Of a stretch of 64,000 nt of DNA, positions 30,201-39,062 are shown piece after piece. The position numbers were made by a program, and so were the translations under genes. Positions within the stretch are counted from its first letter, which is position 1. Each line of letters opens with the position of its first letter. The stretch is from Mesorhizobium sp. B4-1-3 (GTDB lineage Bacteria; Pseudomonadota; Alphaproteobacteria; Rhizobiales; Rhizobiaceae), in assembly GCF_006439355.1 (NCBI RefSeq), contig NZ_VFTG01000002.1:62001-126000 (forward strand). Reading direction: 5' to 3'. Below the pieces are notes generated by a model. That model was not told the origin of the DNA. It saw only the letters and a list, made by a program, of their open reading frames with translations, and ran no database searches.

Positions 30201-30418
30201 TGATCCCGATCTCGCGTGCCGTCTTCTGGGGACCGCTCGCCTACGCCATGATGGGCGGCATCCTGGTCGCCACGGTGCTCACCATCCTGGTGCTACCGGC
30301 CGGCTACGCCCTGTTCTTCGGCCGCGCGCCCAAGAAGGCCAAGACCGACGAGCAGGCGCCCGAGCCGGAAAAGGTCGAAGGCATCGAACGGCCGCAGCTG
30401 GCCCTGGCCGCGGAATAA
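27266..30418 (+). CDS. RND-family efflux pump inner-membrane subunit
   Basis: 1050 residues, AcrB/CusA-like proton-driven antiporter. Twelve helices in two halves: first helix FGLIILAGALGLMRMGQ, large periplasmic loop, then helices 2-6 starting near residue 335 (ALLIVLVVSFLSIGWRSGLV); helix 4 carries the GLLVDDAMIVVEMMER proton-relay aspartates; the second half repeats this with ILGVIALLGIIMRNSIILVD. The long cytosolic tail is rich in K/E/P. It follows the adaptor by 310 bp filled partly by a repeat. The ATG at 27266 has only a weak ribosome site. Substrate unknown; sequence is of the hydrophobe/amphiphile type rather than metal-specific CusA. Confidence 0.92.
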   Translation: MTTTDSSTEKRPFNLSRWAIGHPSIARFLFGLIILAGALGLMRMGQKEDPDFTFRVMVVQAIWPGASIQDMEDQVVNKIERKLQETPHLDFVRSYTRAGSAIITLQVKGDTNAEEVKDAFYQVRKKVGDISSELPQGLLGPYFNDEFGDTFITLHSISGDGFTYPELKKFAIQARDMLLTTPGVEKAVIIGDQPEKIYIDVSSKALAERGLTILDLQNAVKGQNAVVPAGSVDTGLRSVRISVEGDVTRAADIRELRLRSGNQVTRLGDIATVSSGLEDPYERKYRFNGHESVQVGVVMAKGFNVRDVGKDVEATYQRFEAGLPYGVSVDQISDQPEVVKDAVNEFMEALGEALLIVLVVSFLSIGWRSGLVIAIAIPLVLAATFAIMYEIGIDLQRISLGALIIALGLLVDDAMIVVEMMERKLEEGLVKIEAASFAYTSTAFPMLTGTLITTAGFIPVGFAASTAGEYVRTLFYVVGIALVVSWFVAVYFTPWLGYMILKQRKHAGTHHDVFDTRFYRRLRATVTWAVRHRIIVLAMTLVTFATSLWAFQFIPQNFFPQSSRPEILVDLWLPEGTSIKEVENQAKALESRMMDDPDKRFIATYIGEGAPRFFLPLDQQLRNPNFAQLLVMAKDEPARERLIVRMRGILAKDFPSIRGKVDRLFLGPPTGWPVQMRIMGPDRKEVRRIADEVKAKFQANPLLGAIHDDWLEPVPAMKLVIDQDRARALGVTSQRIRQMLQATMSGAPLDDFRDGEETVSIVAREPDATRHLLSSVDSVYIPTDFGGSVPLSQVAKVVPVMEQGIEWRRDRLPTISVRATLPDGVQSNDVVTKMYNDMKDLRAGLAPGYKVEIQGGAEDSAESQASIAAKAPIMLAIIVVLLMVQLQHFGKSMLVLATGPLGIIGAAAALLISGAPFGFVAILGVIALLGIIMRNSIILVDQIDQDIAAGMERSEAIVGAAVRRFRPIMLTALTAVLALIPISRAVFWGPLAYAMMGGILVATVLTILVLPAGYALFFGRAPKKAKTDEQAPEPEKVEGIERPQLALAAE

Positions 30419-30423
30419 CAAAA

Positions 30424-30450
30424 CCGGCCGGTCCAATGTGGGCCGGCCGG
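30424..30450 (+). terminator. terminator of the RND operon
   Basis: Stem CCGGCCGGTCC / GGGCCGGCCGG (one G-U pair) with a 5-nt loop AATGT, 6 bp after the pump stop codon, followed by CTTCCCTTTG. It also separates the convergent APC permease gene. Confidence 0.75.
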
Positions 30451-30483
30451 CTTCCCTTTGCCGCGGGGGCGGCCGCTAGCTCG

Positions 30484-32193
30484 TCAGATCACGAAGATCC
30501 AGTTGGCGATGAGCACGACGATGATGCCGGCAACGAGTGTCAGATAGGGCAGCATGCCGGCCTTCTTGACCTTGAGGTCGGCTCCCGACATGCCGAGATC
30601 AGCCAGCATGTGCTCGGGGAACTTGCCGCCGTCCTGGATGTAGTGGCGGAAGCAGAACACCGGGATGATCAGCGCCGCGGTGAACAGCCCGGCCCACAGC
30701 GCCATCGGGTTCCAGACCTTGGCGCCGGCGCCCATGAAGATCGCGTTGACATAGGCGAAGATGGCGCCGATCCCGAGCAGCCAGCTCGGCGCCTTCCACG
30801 GCCGTTTGATGTGGCCGTTATCGATGCGATGGATCCAGCCCGCGTTGAGGTTGAGGAAGTTGAAGATGATGTAGCCGCAATTCGACACGGCGAGGATGAA
30901 GAAGAAGCTCGTCGCGTCGGCCGAGGCGATCGCCAGCACGATCAGGTTGAAGCAGAGATCTGTCCACATGGCCCGCGTCGGCGCGCCATGCTCGTTTACG
31001 TGGCTGAGATAGCGCGGCAGCCAGCCGTCGACCGAGCCCTGGTAGAGCGTGCGCGAGGAGCCGGCCATCGCCGTCATGATGCAGAGCACCAGCGCCAGGA
31101 TCATCAACATGACCAGCAGGCTGTGGATCAGCTTGCCGCCGCCGACCATGCCGGCCAGCGCGTCGGCGACGCCCGAGCCGTCGACGATCGGCGTCGCCAG
31201 CATGCCGTTCAAGCCAAGCACGCCCTGGAAAGTGAAGGGCACCAGAATGAACAGCAGCATACAGAGCAGGCCGGAATAGAAGATCGCCTTGAAGGTGTCG
31301 GTGCCGGGGTTCTTGAATTCCGACGTGTAGCAGACCGCGGTCTCGAAGCCGTAGGTCGACCATGCTGCGATGAACATGCCGCCGAGCGCCAGCGTCCAGC
31401 CGGCAATGTTCCAGGAGCCGGGATCTGGCGCATAAGCGGTGGCCAGCGGCACCAGCGGCGAGAAATTCGCCCAGTCGATCTGGCCAGTGAAGATGGGCAC
31501 GACGCCGACGATCAGCATCGGGATGATGACCAGCAGTCCGATATATTTCTGCACGCTGGCCGTACCGAGGATGCCGCGATGCTGGATCGAGAAGATGATC
31601 AGCATCAGCACGGCGCCGATGAAGAAGGTGGCGTTGAAGGTGAAGGACACCGGGCCAAGCGTGTGGCCCCACAGCGACCATGTGCGGATCGCCGGCGTCG
31701 CGGCGGCGGTCACTGCGGCGATCGCGTCGGCGGGCGCCGTCCCGGCATGGGCCGCGATATAGGCAATCACTTCGGCAGAATTCTCTGTGAAGATCGGCAC
31801 CGGCGCCAGGGCGTTGAGAATATAGGCGGCGGCGATCGAGCAGCCGAGCGACAGCACCGGCGTCCAGGCGAACCAGTTGCACCACACCGACAGCGGTGCG
31901 ATGAACTTCGAATAGCGCAACCAGGCGGTCGCGCCGTAGATCGAGGCGCCGCCCGACTTGTTCGGGAACAGGCCGGCGATCTCGGCATAGGTGAAGGACT
32001 GCAGGAAGCCCATGATCATGGACACCGTCCAGATCAGGAAGGCGAGCTTTCCGGTCGTGCCGGCAATGCCGCCGATCGAGAACAGGACCAGTGCCGGAAC
32101 GCCGCTTGCCACCCAGAAGGCGCCGCGCCAGTCGATATGCCTGAGCAGCTTGCTTTCGGCAGGCTGCTCGAGGGCCGTGGTTATCGTGCTCAT
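30484..32193 (-). CDS. APC-superfamily amine/amino-acid permease linked to tdm
   Basis: 569 residues, about 12-14 hydrophobic helices. N-terminal helix 1 has the APC unwound motif (FSIGGIAGTTGK), and the segment GMFIAAWSTYGFETAVCYTS resembles helix 6 of the family. A long periplasmic loop (about 160-190) and a C-terminal extension with two more helices (PYLTLVAGIIVVLIANWIFV) are unusual compared with a 450-residue LeuT/AdiC-type carrier. Same strand as tdm, 268 bp downstream of it. Placement at the end of the methylated-amine island suggests uptake of TMAO, a methylamine or an amino-acid product; no sequence feature proves this. Confidence 0.85.
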   Translation of the reverse strand: MSTITTALEQPAESKLLRHIDWRGAFWVASGVPALVLFSIGGIAGTTGKLAFLIWTVSMIMGFLQSFTYAEIAGLFPNKSGGASIYGATAWLRYSKFIAPLSVWCNWFAWTPVLSLGCSIAAAYILNALAPVPIFTENSAEVIAYIAAHAGTAPADAIAAVTAAATPAIRTWSLWGHTLGPVSFTFNATFFIGAVLMLIIFSIQHRGILGTASVQKYIGLLVIIPMLIVGVVPIFTGQIDWANFSPLVPLATAYAPDPGSWNIAGWTLALGGMFIAAWSTYGFETAVCYTSEFKNPGTDTFKAIFYSGLLCMLLFILVPFTFQGVLGLNGMLATPIVDGSGVADALAGMVGGGKLIHSLLVMLMILALVLCIMTAMAGSSRTLYQGSVDGWLPRYLSHVNEHGAPTRAMWTDLCFNLIVLAIASADATSFFFILAVSNCGYIIFNFLNLNAGWIHRIDNGHIKRPWKAPSWLLGIGAIFAYVNAIFMGAGAKVWNPMALWAGLFTAALIIPVFCFRHYIQDGGKFPEHMLADLGMSGADLKVKKAGMLPYLTLVAGIIVVLIANWIFVI

Positions 32194-32461
32194 ATCTTGT
32201 GTCTTCCCCTTTTTTCTGTTCCCCGCCGGCGACGCTTCGGCTCAGGCGAAGCTTGCTCCCCGGCAAATCACCGTCGACCCATCGTGTTTCCACTCAGTCG
32301 TATTTTTTTCTTAAGAGTGAAGATTGACCCGACGCGCTTTCGCGTCAAGCGTTTTGTGGATGTCATGCACATCACGCTTGCGAAACATTGATCCGACCGC
32401 CGCCGGCGGCGGTCGGCGAGGGTTCGGATCAGCCTTGGGAGGCTTTTGGAACTCGGCTTTT

Positions 32462-34831
32462 TTAGGAGCGCGGTTTGGTCTTCTGCGGGTCATAATGCGC
32501 GAAGGCGACGACGCGCGCGGGCAGCCGCTTGGCGTGGCCGTCGAGCTTGCCGATCTCGACCTCCGTGCCGATCTCGGCATGGGTGACGTCGAGCCGCGCC
32601 AGCGCGATGGTCTTGCCGAGCACCGGCGAGCGCATGCCGGAGGTTACGACGCCGATCTGGGCGCGGCCGACATGGACGCAGTCGCCATGGCCGACCGGGA
32701 TGTTGGCATCGATGTCGAGCCCGACCAGCTTGTGCTGCGGATGTTCCTTGCGCCGGATCAGCGCATCGCGGCCGATGAAGTCATCGGTCTTCGTCTTGAG
32801 CGGCACGGTGAAGCCGATGCCGGCCTCGAACGGGTCGGTCTGGTCGGAGAACTCGTAACCGGCGAAGATCAGCCCGGCCTCAATGCGCACCATGTCGAGC
32901 GCCTGCAGGCCCATCGGCTTCAGCCCGTGCGGCTGGCCGGCTTCCCAGATCGCGTCGAACACCTTTTCGGCGTCGCGCGGATGGCACCAGATCTCGTAGC
33001 CGAGCTCGCCCGTATAGCCGGTGCGCGAGACCACGACCGGCACGCCGTTGCCGCCGCCGATGCGCGCAACCGCGAAGCGGAACCATTCGAGCTCGCCGAT
33101 CGAAGGCTGCACCGGCGAGGTCCAGACGACCTCCTTCAAGATCTCGCGGCTCTTCGGCCCCTGCACGGCAATATTGTGCATCTGGTCGGTGGAGGAGCGC
33201 ACCAGCACGTTGAGGCCGAGTTTCCTTGCCGTCTCGCGCAGCCACTCGCCGGAAAGATCGTCGCCGCCGACCCAGCGGAAATTGTCCTTGCCGAGCCTGA
33301 GCAGCGTGCCGTCGTCGATCATGCCGCCATGCTCGTAGCACATCGCTGTATAGACGACCTGGCCGACGCCGAGCTTCTTGACGTCGCGGGTCAGCGTGTA
33401 TTGCAGCAGCGCCTCGGCATCCGGCCCGGTGACCTCGAACTTGCGCAGCGGCGACAGGTCCATGATCACGGCGTCCTGCCGGCAGGCCCAGTACTCGGCG
33501 ATGGGCCCTTCCTTGGCGAAGGAATTGGCCAGCCAATAGCCCCTGTATTCGACGAAGTCGCGCGTGTGCTTGGCAAAGCTCGAATGAAAAGCTGTCTCGC
33601 GGGTCATTTTCGGTTCCGAGTCGGGCTTCATGCGTCTGGCGATCGCTCGCGAGAATTTGTGCTGGCCGGAATAGGTCCGCACATGGATGTCGGTGAGGTC
33701 CCAGCCATTGGCGGGCGTGGTGTCGTCCGGGCAGGCCGAGGACACGCAGACGATGTCGGTCAGGGCTCTGAGCAGCACATAGTCGCCCGGCCGCGACCAT
33801 GGCTCGTCCGACACCATCACGCCATGCGCGTCGATCGCCGTATTGAAGAAGAAGTTGATCGCCATCCAGCCGGCGCGGGGCGTGACACCCTTGCCGGCCA
33901 GCGCCTTGTTGAAATTCTCCGAGCAGTTGGTGTGGCCCGGATAGCCGATGTCGTCGTAATATTTGGCGGCGCAGGCGAGCGCGAAGGCGTCGTGCCGGCC
34001 GCACGTGTCCTGCACCACCTCGACCAGCGGCTCCATGTCCTGGTCGTAATATTTCGAATGCAGTCCCGGCATCGGATAGGCCGAGCCCATCAGCGTGCGG
34101 GTCGTCGTCACGTCGAGCGGCAAGTCGCGTCGCTTATCCAGCTTGCGCGCCGAAAAACACTGGAAGTCGGTGCATTGCCGACCGTCGACATCGATGATCT
34201 GCAGATAGTCGCCCGCCTTGACGAAATAGGATTCAGCGGTCGCCGATTTCACGCGCAGATCGAGCACAGGATCGGCGAGCGGATCGGCAAGCTGCCCTCT
34301 TGTCTTCAGGCGGATGGTGGCGCGGCGCACCAGCACGGTGAGCGGCGTCGCCGTGTTGTGGCCGTCGACCAGCATCGGGCCGCCGGGCGCCGCGATCAGC
34401 AGCGCGCCGCTGCGTTGGACGGAAAAACTCTGCTCGGTGCCGGCCGGCGTGGCGCCGCCGAACACGCGCACGGCCTTCGGCTGGTCGAGCTCCACCTTGC
34501 GGTGCTCGAGGCTGAGGCGCAACGCCGAAAGGCTGTCGTCGCCTTCGGCGAGCAGCGCCTTGATGCCGGCGGCATTGCTGTTCGACCGTTCGCCAAAAAT
34601 GCCGGGATCGGTTGCGCCGGACTTGTCCCAGGCCAGCAATTCGCAAGGCTGGCCGCCCTCGACATTGATAAGGCTGACGCTGTCGCCCGCCTCGACGTCG
34701 ATCAGCACCGCGCCATTGCCCTGCACCGTGTAGCGCTCCAGGCCGGGCGGCAGGCGGATCTCGCCGGGCCTTAGGATCAGGCTGGGCTTGGGTGGCCCGG
34801 ACAGGACGGCGGGGTAGGGCGACTGGCTCAT
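32462..34831 (-). CDS. tdm: trimethylamine N-oxide demethylase (DUF1989-GcvT fusion)
   Basis: 789 residues. Cleaves TMAO to dimethylamine and formaldehyde; the GcvT part can pass the one-carbon unit to tetrahydrofolate. Residues 1-400 are the DUF1989 metal-binding region; Cys287, Cys303 and Cys367 (spacings 16 and 64) fit the three-cysteine zinc site I recall for Methylocella Tdm. Residues about 415-789 are the aminomethyltransferase fold (VSRTGYTGELGYEIWCHPRD; C-terminal barrel). It could be mistaken for sarcosine or dimethylglycine dehydrogenase, but the FAD domain is absent. Start fixed by GGAGGAGGG before the ATG. It has its own promoter with the cluster box at 34866-34893, set between the mgd operon and the APC permease. 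Confidence 0.85.
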   Translation of the reverse strand: MSQSPYPAVLSGPPKPSLILRPGEIRLPPGLERYTVQGNGAVLIDVEAGDSVSLINVEGGQPCELLAWDKSGATDPGIFGERSNSNAAGIKALLAEGDDSLSALRLSLEHRKVELDQPKAVRVFGGATPAGTEQSFSVQRSGALLIAAPGGPMLVDGHNTATPLTVLVRRATIRLKTRGQLADPLADPVLDLRVKSATAESYFVKAGDYLQIIDVDGRQCTDFQCFSARKLDKRRDLPLDVTTTRTLMGSAYPMPGLHSKYYDQDMEPLVEVVQDTCGRHDAFALACAAKYYDDIGYPGHTNCSENFNKALAGKGVTPRAGWMAINFFFNTAIDAHGVMVSDEPWSRPGDYVLLRALTDIVCVSSACPDDTTPANGWDLTDIHVRTYSGQHKFSRAIARRMKPDSEPKMTRETAFHSSFAKHTRDFVEYRGYWLANSFAKEGPIAEYWACRQDAVIMDLSPLRKFEVTGPDAEALLQYTLTRDVKKLGVGQVVYTAMCYEHGGMIDDGTLLRLGKDNFRWVGGDDLSGEWLRETARKLGLNVLVRSSTDQMHNIAVQGPKSREILKEVVWTSPVQPSIGELEWFRFAVARIGGGNGVPVVVSRTGYTGELGYEIWCHPRDAEKVFDAIWEAGQPHGLKPMGLQALDMVRIEAGLIFAGYEFSDQTDPFEAGIGFTVPLKTKTDDFIGRDALIRRKEHPQHKLVGLDIDANIPVGHGDCVHVGRAQIGVVTSGMRSPVLGKTIALARLDVTHAEIGTEVEIGKLDGHAKRLPARVVAFAHYDPQKTKPRS

Positions 34832-34865
34832 CTCAAACCCTCCTCCGAGCGAGAAACAAGTTTGC

Positions 34866-34893
34866 CTGTGTGTAAAATTATTTTCGCTGAGAG
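34866..34893 (-). promoter_or_regulatory. cluster box upstream of tdm
   Basis: CTGTGTGTAAAATTATTTTC followed by GCTGAGAG, 35-62 bp upstream of the tdm ATG. Aligned to the box before tmm (53375-53401) it shares CTGTG-GT-AAATT-TTTCG-TGAGAG, with one single-base gap. Predicted binding site of the XRE-cupin regulator. Confidence 0.55.
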
Positions 34894-34989
34894 AATAGCA
34901 GGGGGAATGCGTTTGGCAAGGCTGCGGTGGTGCTCTCGATGCAATCGCCGCGAGGTGATTTGCCGACATGCTTGTCCTTCGAACGCCGG

Positions 34990-35161
34990 CGCTGCCCCTC
35001 ATCCGCCCTTCGGGCACCTTCTCCCTGTGAACGGGGCGAAGGACGCTGCCGCCTTCGATTTCGCCAATCGCCAATGCCGCAGAAAAGGCGCGGCGCGTTC
35101 CCAGCTTCTTTCTCCCCGTTTACGGGGAGAAATGCCCGGCAGGGCAATGAGGGGCGGCGCT
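34990..35161. repeat. dispersed intergenic repeat with inverted ends
   Basis: Ends GCGCTGCCCCTCAT (34990-35003) and ATGAGGGGCGGCGC (35148-35161) are inverted, 13 of 14 matching. Nested inside are TTCTCCCTGT/ACGGGGAGAA-type arms. Same class as the element at 52285-52433 ('CCCCTCATCCG...' family). It fills most of the gap between tdm and mgdD; no gene lies inside. Confidence 0.75.
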
Positions 35162-35180
35162 GAGCCCGAAAATTATCGAG

Positions 35181-35801
35181 CTACAATTCCTCGGAATGGC
35201 CGATTGTCACACCGTATTCCGCGGCCGAGTCCAAAATGGTGTGCCAGAGGCTCTCGGCAAAGGTTGCAAACACGAGGAGATTGAACACAGCCTGGCCGCT
35301 TCGGTCATTTCCGCGCCACAGCGTGACGCTGGTGTGATCCATCGACGTGGCCGCCGCCGCGCCCACACCGAACACATCGGGATGCAAATCGATCGACGAC
35401 AGCTTGGCGAGCATCGCGCGCGCCTTGTCGCCGGACACGCTGATCAGCGCCCGCGCGTGCGACTGGTCGGAAAGCGATGCCGAGCCGGCAAAGACGATAG
35501 CCAGGCTTTCGATGGAATGCCTGCCGTCCTTGGACAGCACGAGAAACTGGTCCGGTCCGGACCAGATCAGCGTCGCATCGGCCGCAGCGACCGCCCTGGG
35601 CGTTTCGGGCGCGGCGATGCCGAAGCGCGCCTTCGCCGCCTTCGCGGTCTCGCCGGCCTTGCCGCGCCGCGCCATCACCTGCACGAGGTCGAAATTGCGG
35701 ATCTCGGTCAGCGACACGCCGGCGTCGCCTTGCGCGCCGTAAGCGCCGGCGACCAGCGCGCGGTCGAGCGGGCCGCGGATGTCCCAGGAAAAATCAGCCA
35801 C
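35181..35801 (-). CDS. mgdD: N-methylglutamate dehydrogenase gamma-like subunit (SoxG family)
   Basis: 206 residues, homologous to the gamma subunit of heterotetrameric sarcosine oxidase (WSGPDQFLVLSKDGRHSIES; RALISVSGDKARAMLAKLSS; WRGNDRSGQAVFNLLVFATF). I use the GTG at 35801, which has GGAGGG nine bases upstream and overlaps the preceding gene by 8 bp; an ATG 15 bp earlier is a poorer alternative. Last gene of the mgs-gmaS-mgd operon. It stabilises the oxidase assembly and covers the folate site. Assignment to N-methylglutamate rather than sarcosine rests on the neighbouring gmaS and mgs genes. Confidence 0.82.
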   Translation of the reverse strand: MADFSWDIRGPLDRALVAGAYGAQGDAGVSLTEIRNFDLVQVMARRGKAGETAKAAKARFGIAAPETPRAVAAADATLIWSGPDQFLVLSKDGRHSIESLAIVFAGSASLSDQSHARALISVSGDKARAMLAKLSSIDLHPDVFGVGAAAATSMDHTSVTLWRGNDRSGQAVFNLLVFATFAESLWHTILDSAAEYGVTIGHSEEL

Positions 35802-38775
35802 GCTGGCGCCCTCCATCCGGGTCGTAGAAGACGGAATTGCAGAGCTCGACATCGTAGTCCTCGCCGCGCAGCGGATCATGCGCGCGCACGATCTCGCCGA
35901 TACGCTCACGGCCGCGCTCGACAAGACCGAGCCCGATCCACTGGTCGAGCACCGGCGAGAAGCAGACCGAGGTGATATAGCCCTGGTCGTTGTCGGGGCC
36001 GGGCGTCTCGCCCTTCGGAATGATGTGCGCGCCGGAGCGCAGGCGGCGCGCCTTGTCGGTCGGCTTGATGCCGACGACCACCTGCCGGTTCGACGCGGTG
36101 AGCGCCTCGCGTCCAGCCATGACGCGGCCGATGAAATCCTTCTTGGTCGACATCATCTTGCCGAGGCCGAGATCACCAGCGGTCGTGGTGCCGTTGAGCT
36201 CCGGCCCGGCGACATGGCCCTTTTCGATGCGCATCACGCCGAGCGCCTCGGTGCCGTAAGGCGTGATGCCCAACGGCTTGCCGGCAATCATCAGGTTGCG
36301 CGCCATCGCCTCGCCATAGCGCGCCGGCACCGAAATCTCGAACGCCATCTCGCCGGAGAAGGAAATGCGGAACAGCCGCGCTTTCAGGCCGCCGCGCAAC
36401 GCAACTTCCCGCGCGCCCATGAACGGAAAACCTTCGTTCGACAGGTCCTCGCCCGGATCGACGACCTCCTTCAAGAGGTCGCGTGTCTTCGGTCCGGCGA
36501 TCGAGAACTGCGCCCACTGGTCGGAGACAGAGGTCAGCTGCACGTCGAGTTCGGGGAACAGCACCTGGCGGCAGAATTCGAGATGCTGCATCACCAGTCC
36601 GGCCTTGGCCGTCGTGGTGGTGAGGAAATAATGGTCCTCGGCCAGACGCGAGGTCGTGCCGTCATCATAGACGATCCCATCCTCGCGCAGCATCAGCCCG
36701 TAACGTGCCTTGCCGACGGCAAGGCTGGAGAAGGCGTTGATGTAGACACGGTCGAGGAAGGCGCCGGCATCGGGCCCGTGCACGTCGATCTTGCCGAGCG
36801 TCGAGACATCGCAGAAGCCGACGCCTGAGCGCACCGCCTTGACCTCGCGGGTCACCGATTCCAGCCAGTCCTTCTCGCCGGCGCGCGGATACCATTGCGC
36901 GCGTTTCCACAGGCCGGTGTCGACGAAGATGGCGCCCTGTTCGGCCGCCCAGTGATGCGACGGCGTCAGCCGGGTCGCATGGAAATTCTCGTCGCGGTGA
37001 TGTCCGGCGAAGGCGCCAATGGCGACCGGCACGTAAGGCGGCCGATAGATTGTCGTCCCGGTTTCGGGAATGGACTTGCCGCTGACCGCCGCCATGATGG
37101 CGAGGCCGGCGACATTCGAGGTCTTGCCCTGGTCGGTCGCCATGCCCAGCGTGGTGTAGCGCTTCAGATGCTCGACCGACTCGAAGCCTTCGCGCTGCGC
37201 CAACTCGACATCGGAAGCGGTGACGTCATGCTGCTGGTCGACGAAGGCCTTGCCCTTGCCGGCGACATGCCACAGCGGCGTAAGGGAAAAGGCCTCGTCG
37301 TCGGCGACCGGCATCGATCCGATACTGCCGCTGCGTCCAGCATCGCGCGCGGCGGCAGCGCCGGCTTCGAAGCCTTCGCGCAAGCAGGCGCCAAGTCCGA
37401 AGGCGCCGTTGGCCGCGCCCGCGGCGACCATGCCGGGCGGCGCGCCGTCCGGCACGAAAGCGGCGATGTCGTCGCGCCATTTCGGCCGGCCGCGATGGTA
37501 GGAAGTAAGGCCGACCGCCGGGTTCCAGCCGCCGGAGACGGCAAGTCCGTCGGCCTCGACCTCGGCGCGGGCGCCGCCGCTCAGCGAGACGGATATCTTG
37601 CGTATCCCGCCCTTGCCGCCGTCGACGCCGGCGACAGCGCCGTGCAGCACCGAGAAGCCGCCCTTGCTGGCCAGCGAGCGATGCGCCGGCGAAACATCCG
37701 GCCGCGCATCGATCACAGCTGCCACTTGCAACCCCGCGGCGATCGCCGTTTCGGCGGTGCGCCAGCCGTCCTCATTGTTGGTGAAGAGCGCGATGCGCCT
37801 GGCCGGCGCGGCCGCGTAGCGATTGATGTAGCTGCGCATGGCCGACGCCATCATCACGCCCGGCGTGTCGTTGCCTGCGAAGACGATCGGGCGTTCGATC
37901 GCGCCGGCCGCAACGACGCAGCGCTTGGCCACGATCCGCCACAGGCGCTGGCGCACCTGATGCTCGGGCGGCACCGGCAGATGGTCGTTGACGCGTTCGA
38001 TCGCGCCATAGGTGCCGCCATCGTAGACGCCGAACAAAGTCGTCCGCGTCATGATGCGCACGTCGGGCATAGCCTCAAGTTCGGCAACCGCGCGCGCGAC
38101 CCATTCGGAGGCCGGCAATCCGTCGATCGTGTCACCATCGGCGAGCAGACGGCCACCGAGGACGAAATCCTCCTCGCACAGGATGACGCGCGCGCCGCTC
38201 CGGCCCGCGGCAAGGGCTGCCGCCAGGCCGGCCGGCCCGGAGCCCGCGATCGCCACGTCGCAATGCGCCCAGGCCTTGTCGTAGTGGTCGGGATCGGAAA
38301 CGCCCGCCGCGCGGCCAAGACCGGCAGCGCGACGGATCGCCGGCTCGTAGATAGTCTCCCAGAATTTCGCCGGCCACATGAAGGTCTTGTAGTAGAAGCC
38401 CGCGACGAAGATCGGCGCGAACAGCTGGTTGACCGACATGACGTCGAAATTGAGCGACGGCCAACGGTTCTGGCTGGCGGCTTCCAGGCCTTCATAGAGC
38501 TCGGCCGTGGTCGCCTTGGTATTCGGCTCGCGCCTGGCGCCGCTGCGCAGCTCGACCAGCGCGTTCGGCTCTTCCGACCCAGCGGTGAGAATTCCGCGCG
38601 GCCGGTGATATTTGAACGAACGGCCGACGAGCTTGACACCGTTCGCGACGAGCGCGGAAGCCAGCGTGTCGCCCTTGAAGCCCGAGAAGGTCTTGCCGTC
38701 GAAGCGGAAGTTGAGCGGTGTCGAGCGGTCGATGAGACCGCCATTGTTCAGCCGGTTTGCCTGATCGCCGCGCAT
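35794..38775 (-). CDS. mgdC: N-methylglutamate dehydrogenase alpha-like subunit (SoxA family)
   Basis: 993 residues. N-terminal about 100 residues bear a 2Fe-2S-like/ubiquitin-like fold region without clear cluster cysteines (FDGKTFSGFKGDTLASALVA). A Rossmann NAD(H)-binding domain follows (VAIAGSGPAGLAAALAAGRS; second nucleotide site near 320, RIALFTNNEDGWRTAETAI). The C-terminal about 390 residues are GcvT-like and bind tetrahydrofolate (FRISFSGEMAFEISVPARYG). This is the SoxA architecture. The ATG at 38775 shares its A with the mgdB stop (TGATG), showing coupling; a GTG one codon up is possible. Oxidises N-methylglutamate to glutamate with a C1 unit in concert with MgdA. Confidence 0.87.
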   Translation of the reverse strand: MRGDQANRLNNGGLIDRSTPLNFRFDGKTFSGFKGDTLASALVANGVKLVGRSFKYHRPRGILTAGSEEPNALVELRSGARREPNTKATTAELYEGLEAASQNRWPSLNFDVMSVNQLFAPIFVAGFYYKTFMWPAKFWETIYEPAIRRAAGLGRAAGVSDPDHYDKAWAHCDVAIAGSGPAGLAAALAAGRSGARVILCEEDFVLGGRLLADGDTIDGLPASEWVARAVAELEAMPDVRIMTRTTLFGVYDGGTYGAIERVNDHLPVPPEHQVRQRLWRIVAKRCVVAAGAIERPIVFAGNDTPGVMMASAMRSYINRYAAAPARRIALFTNNEDGWRTAETAIAAGLQVAAVIDARPDVSPAHRSLASKGGFSVLHGAVAGVDGGKGGIRKISVSLSGGARAEVEADGLAVSGGWNPAVGLTSYHRGRPKWRDDIAAFVPDGAPPGMVAAGAANGAFGLGACLREGFEAGAAAARDAGRSGSIGSMPVADDEAFSLTPLWHVAGKGKAFVDQQHDVTASDVELAQREGFESVEHLKRYTTLGMATDQGKTSNVAGLAIMAAVSGKSIPETGTTIYRPPYVPVAIGAFAGHHRDENFHATRLTPSHHWAAEQGAIFVDTGLWKRAQWYPRAGEKDWLESVTREVKAVRSGVGFCDVSTLGKIDVHGPDAGAFLDRVYINAFSSLAVGKARYGLMLREDGIVYDDGTTSRLAEDHYFLTTTTAKAGLVMQHLEFCRQVLFPELDVQLTSVSDQWAQFSIAGPKTRDLLKEVVDPGEDLSNEGFPFMGAREVALRGGLKARLFRISFSGEMAFEISVPARYGEAMARNLMIAGKPLGITPYGTEALGVMRIEKGHVAGPELNGTTTAGDLGLGKMMSTKKDFIGRVMAGREALTASNRQVVVGIKPTDKARRLRSGAHIIPKGETPGPDNDQGYITSVCFSPVLDQWIGLGLVERGRERIGEIVRAHDPLRGEDYDVELCNSVFYDPDGGRQRG

Positions 38776-39050
38776 CACGCACCAACCTTGGCGGCGCCGG
38801 CGCCCGCCGCTGGTTCCACGGCCGAAATCTCATGGGTCAGCGTGTTGCGCGTGACCTTCAGCCAGGCGCGGCAGCCGCCGCCATGGTACCAGTGCTCGCT
38901 CATCACGCCGGCGATGTTGTCGCGCAGATAGACGTAATCGTAGACGGCATCCTCGCCGGCATCGGCCGCGGGGCGTTGCGGCTTGGCGTCGCCGAGATAG
39001 GTGAACTCGCCGAGTTCGCGTTCGCCGCAGAAGGGACAGACTATGCGCAT
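38775..39050 (-). CDS. mgdB: N-methylglutamate dehydrogenase delta-like subunit (SoxD family)
   Basis: 91 residues; small zinc subunit of the sarcosine-oxidase type. The N-terminal CPFCGERELGEFTY supplies the C-x2-C ligands, and EHWYHGGGCRAWLKVTRNTL the histidine and third cysteine. Start at the ATG before RIVCPFCG; an earlier start would add nine residues that overlap the intergenic repeat. Coupled to mgdC by a TGATG junction. The 66-bp gap to mgdA is almost completely filled by a stem-loop repeat. Confidence 0.88.
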   Translation of the reverse strand: MRIVCPFCGERELGEFTYLGDAKPQRPAADAGEDAVYDYVYLRDNIAGVMSEHWYHGGGCRAWLKVTRNTLTHEISAVEPAAGAGAAKVGA

Positions 39051-39062
39051 GGCTGGGTCTTC

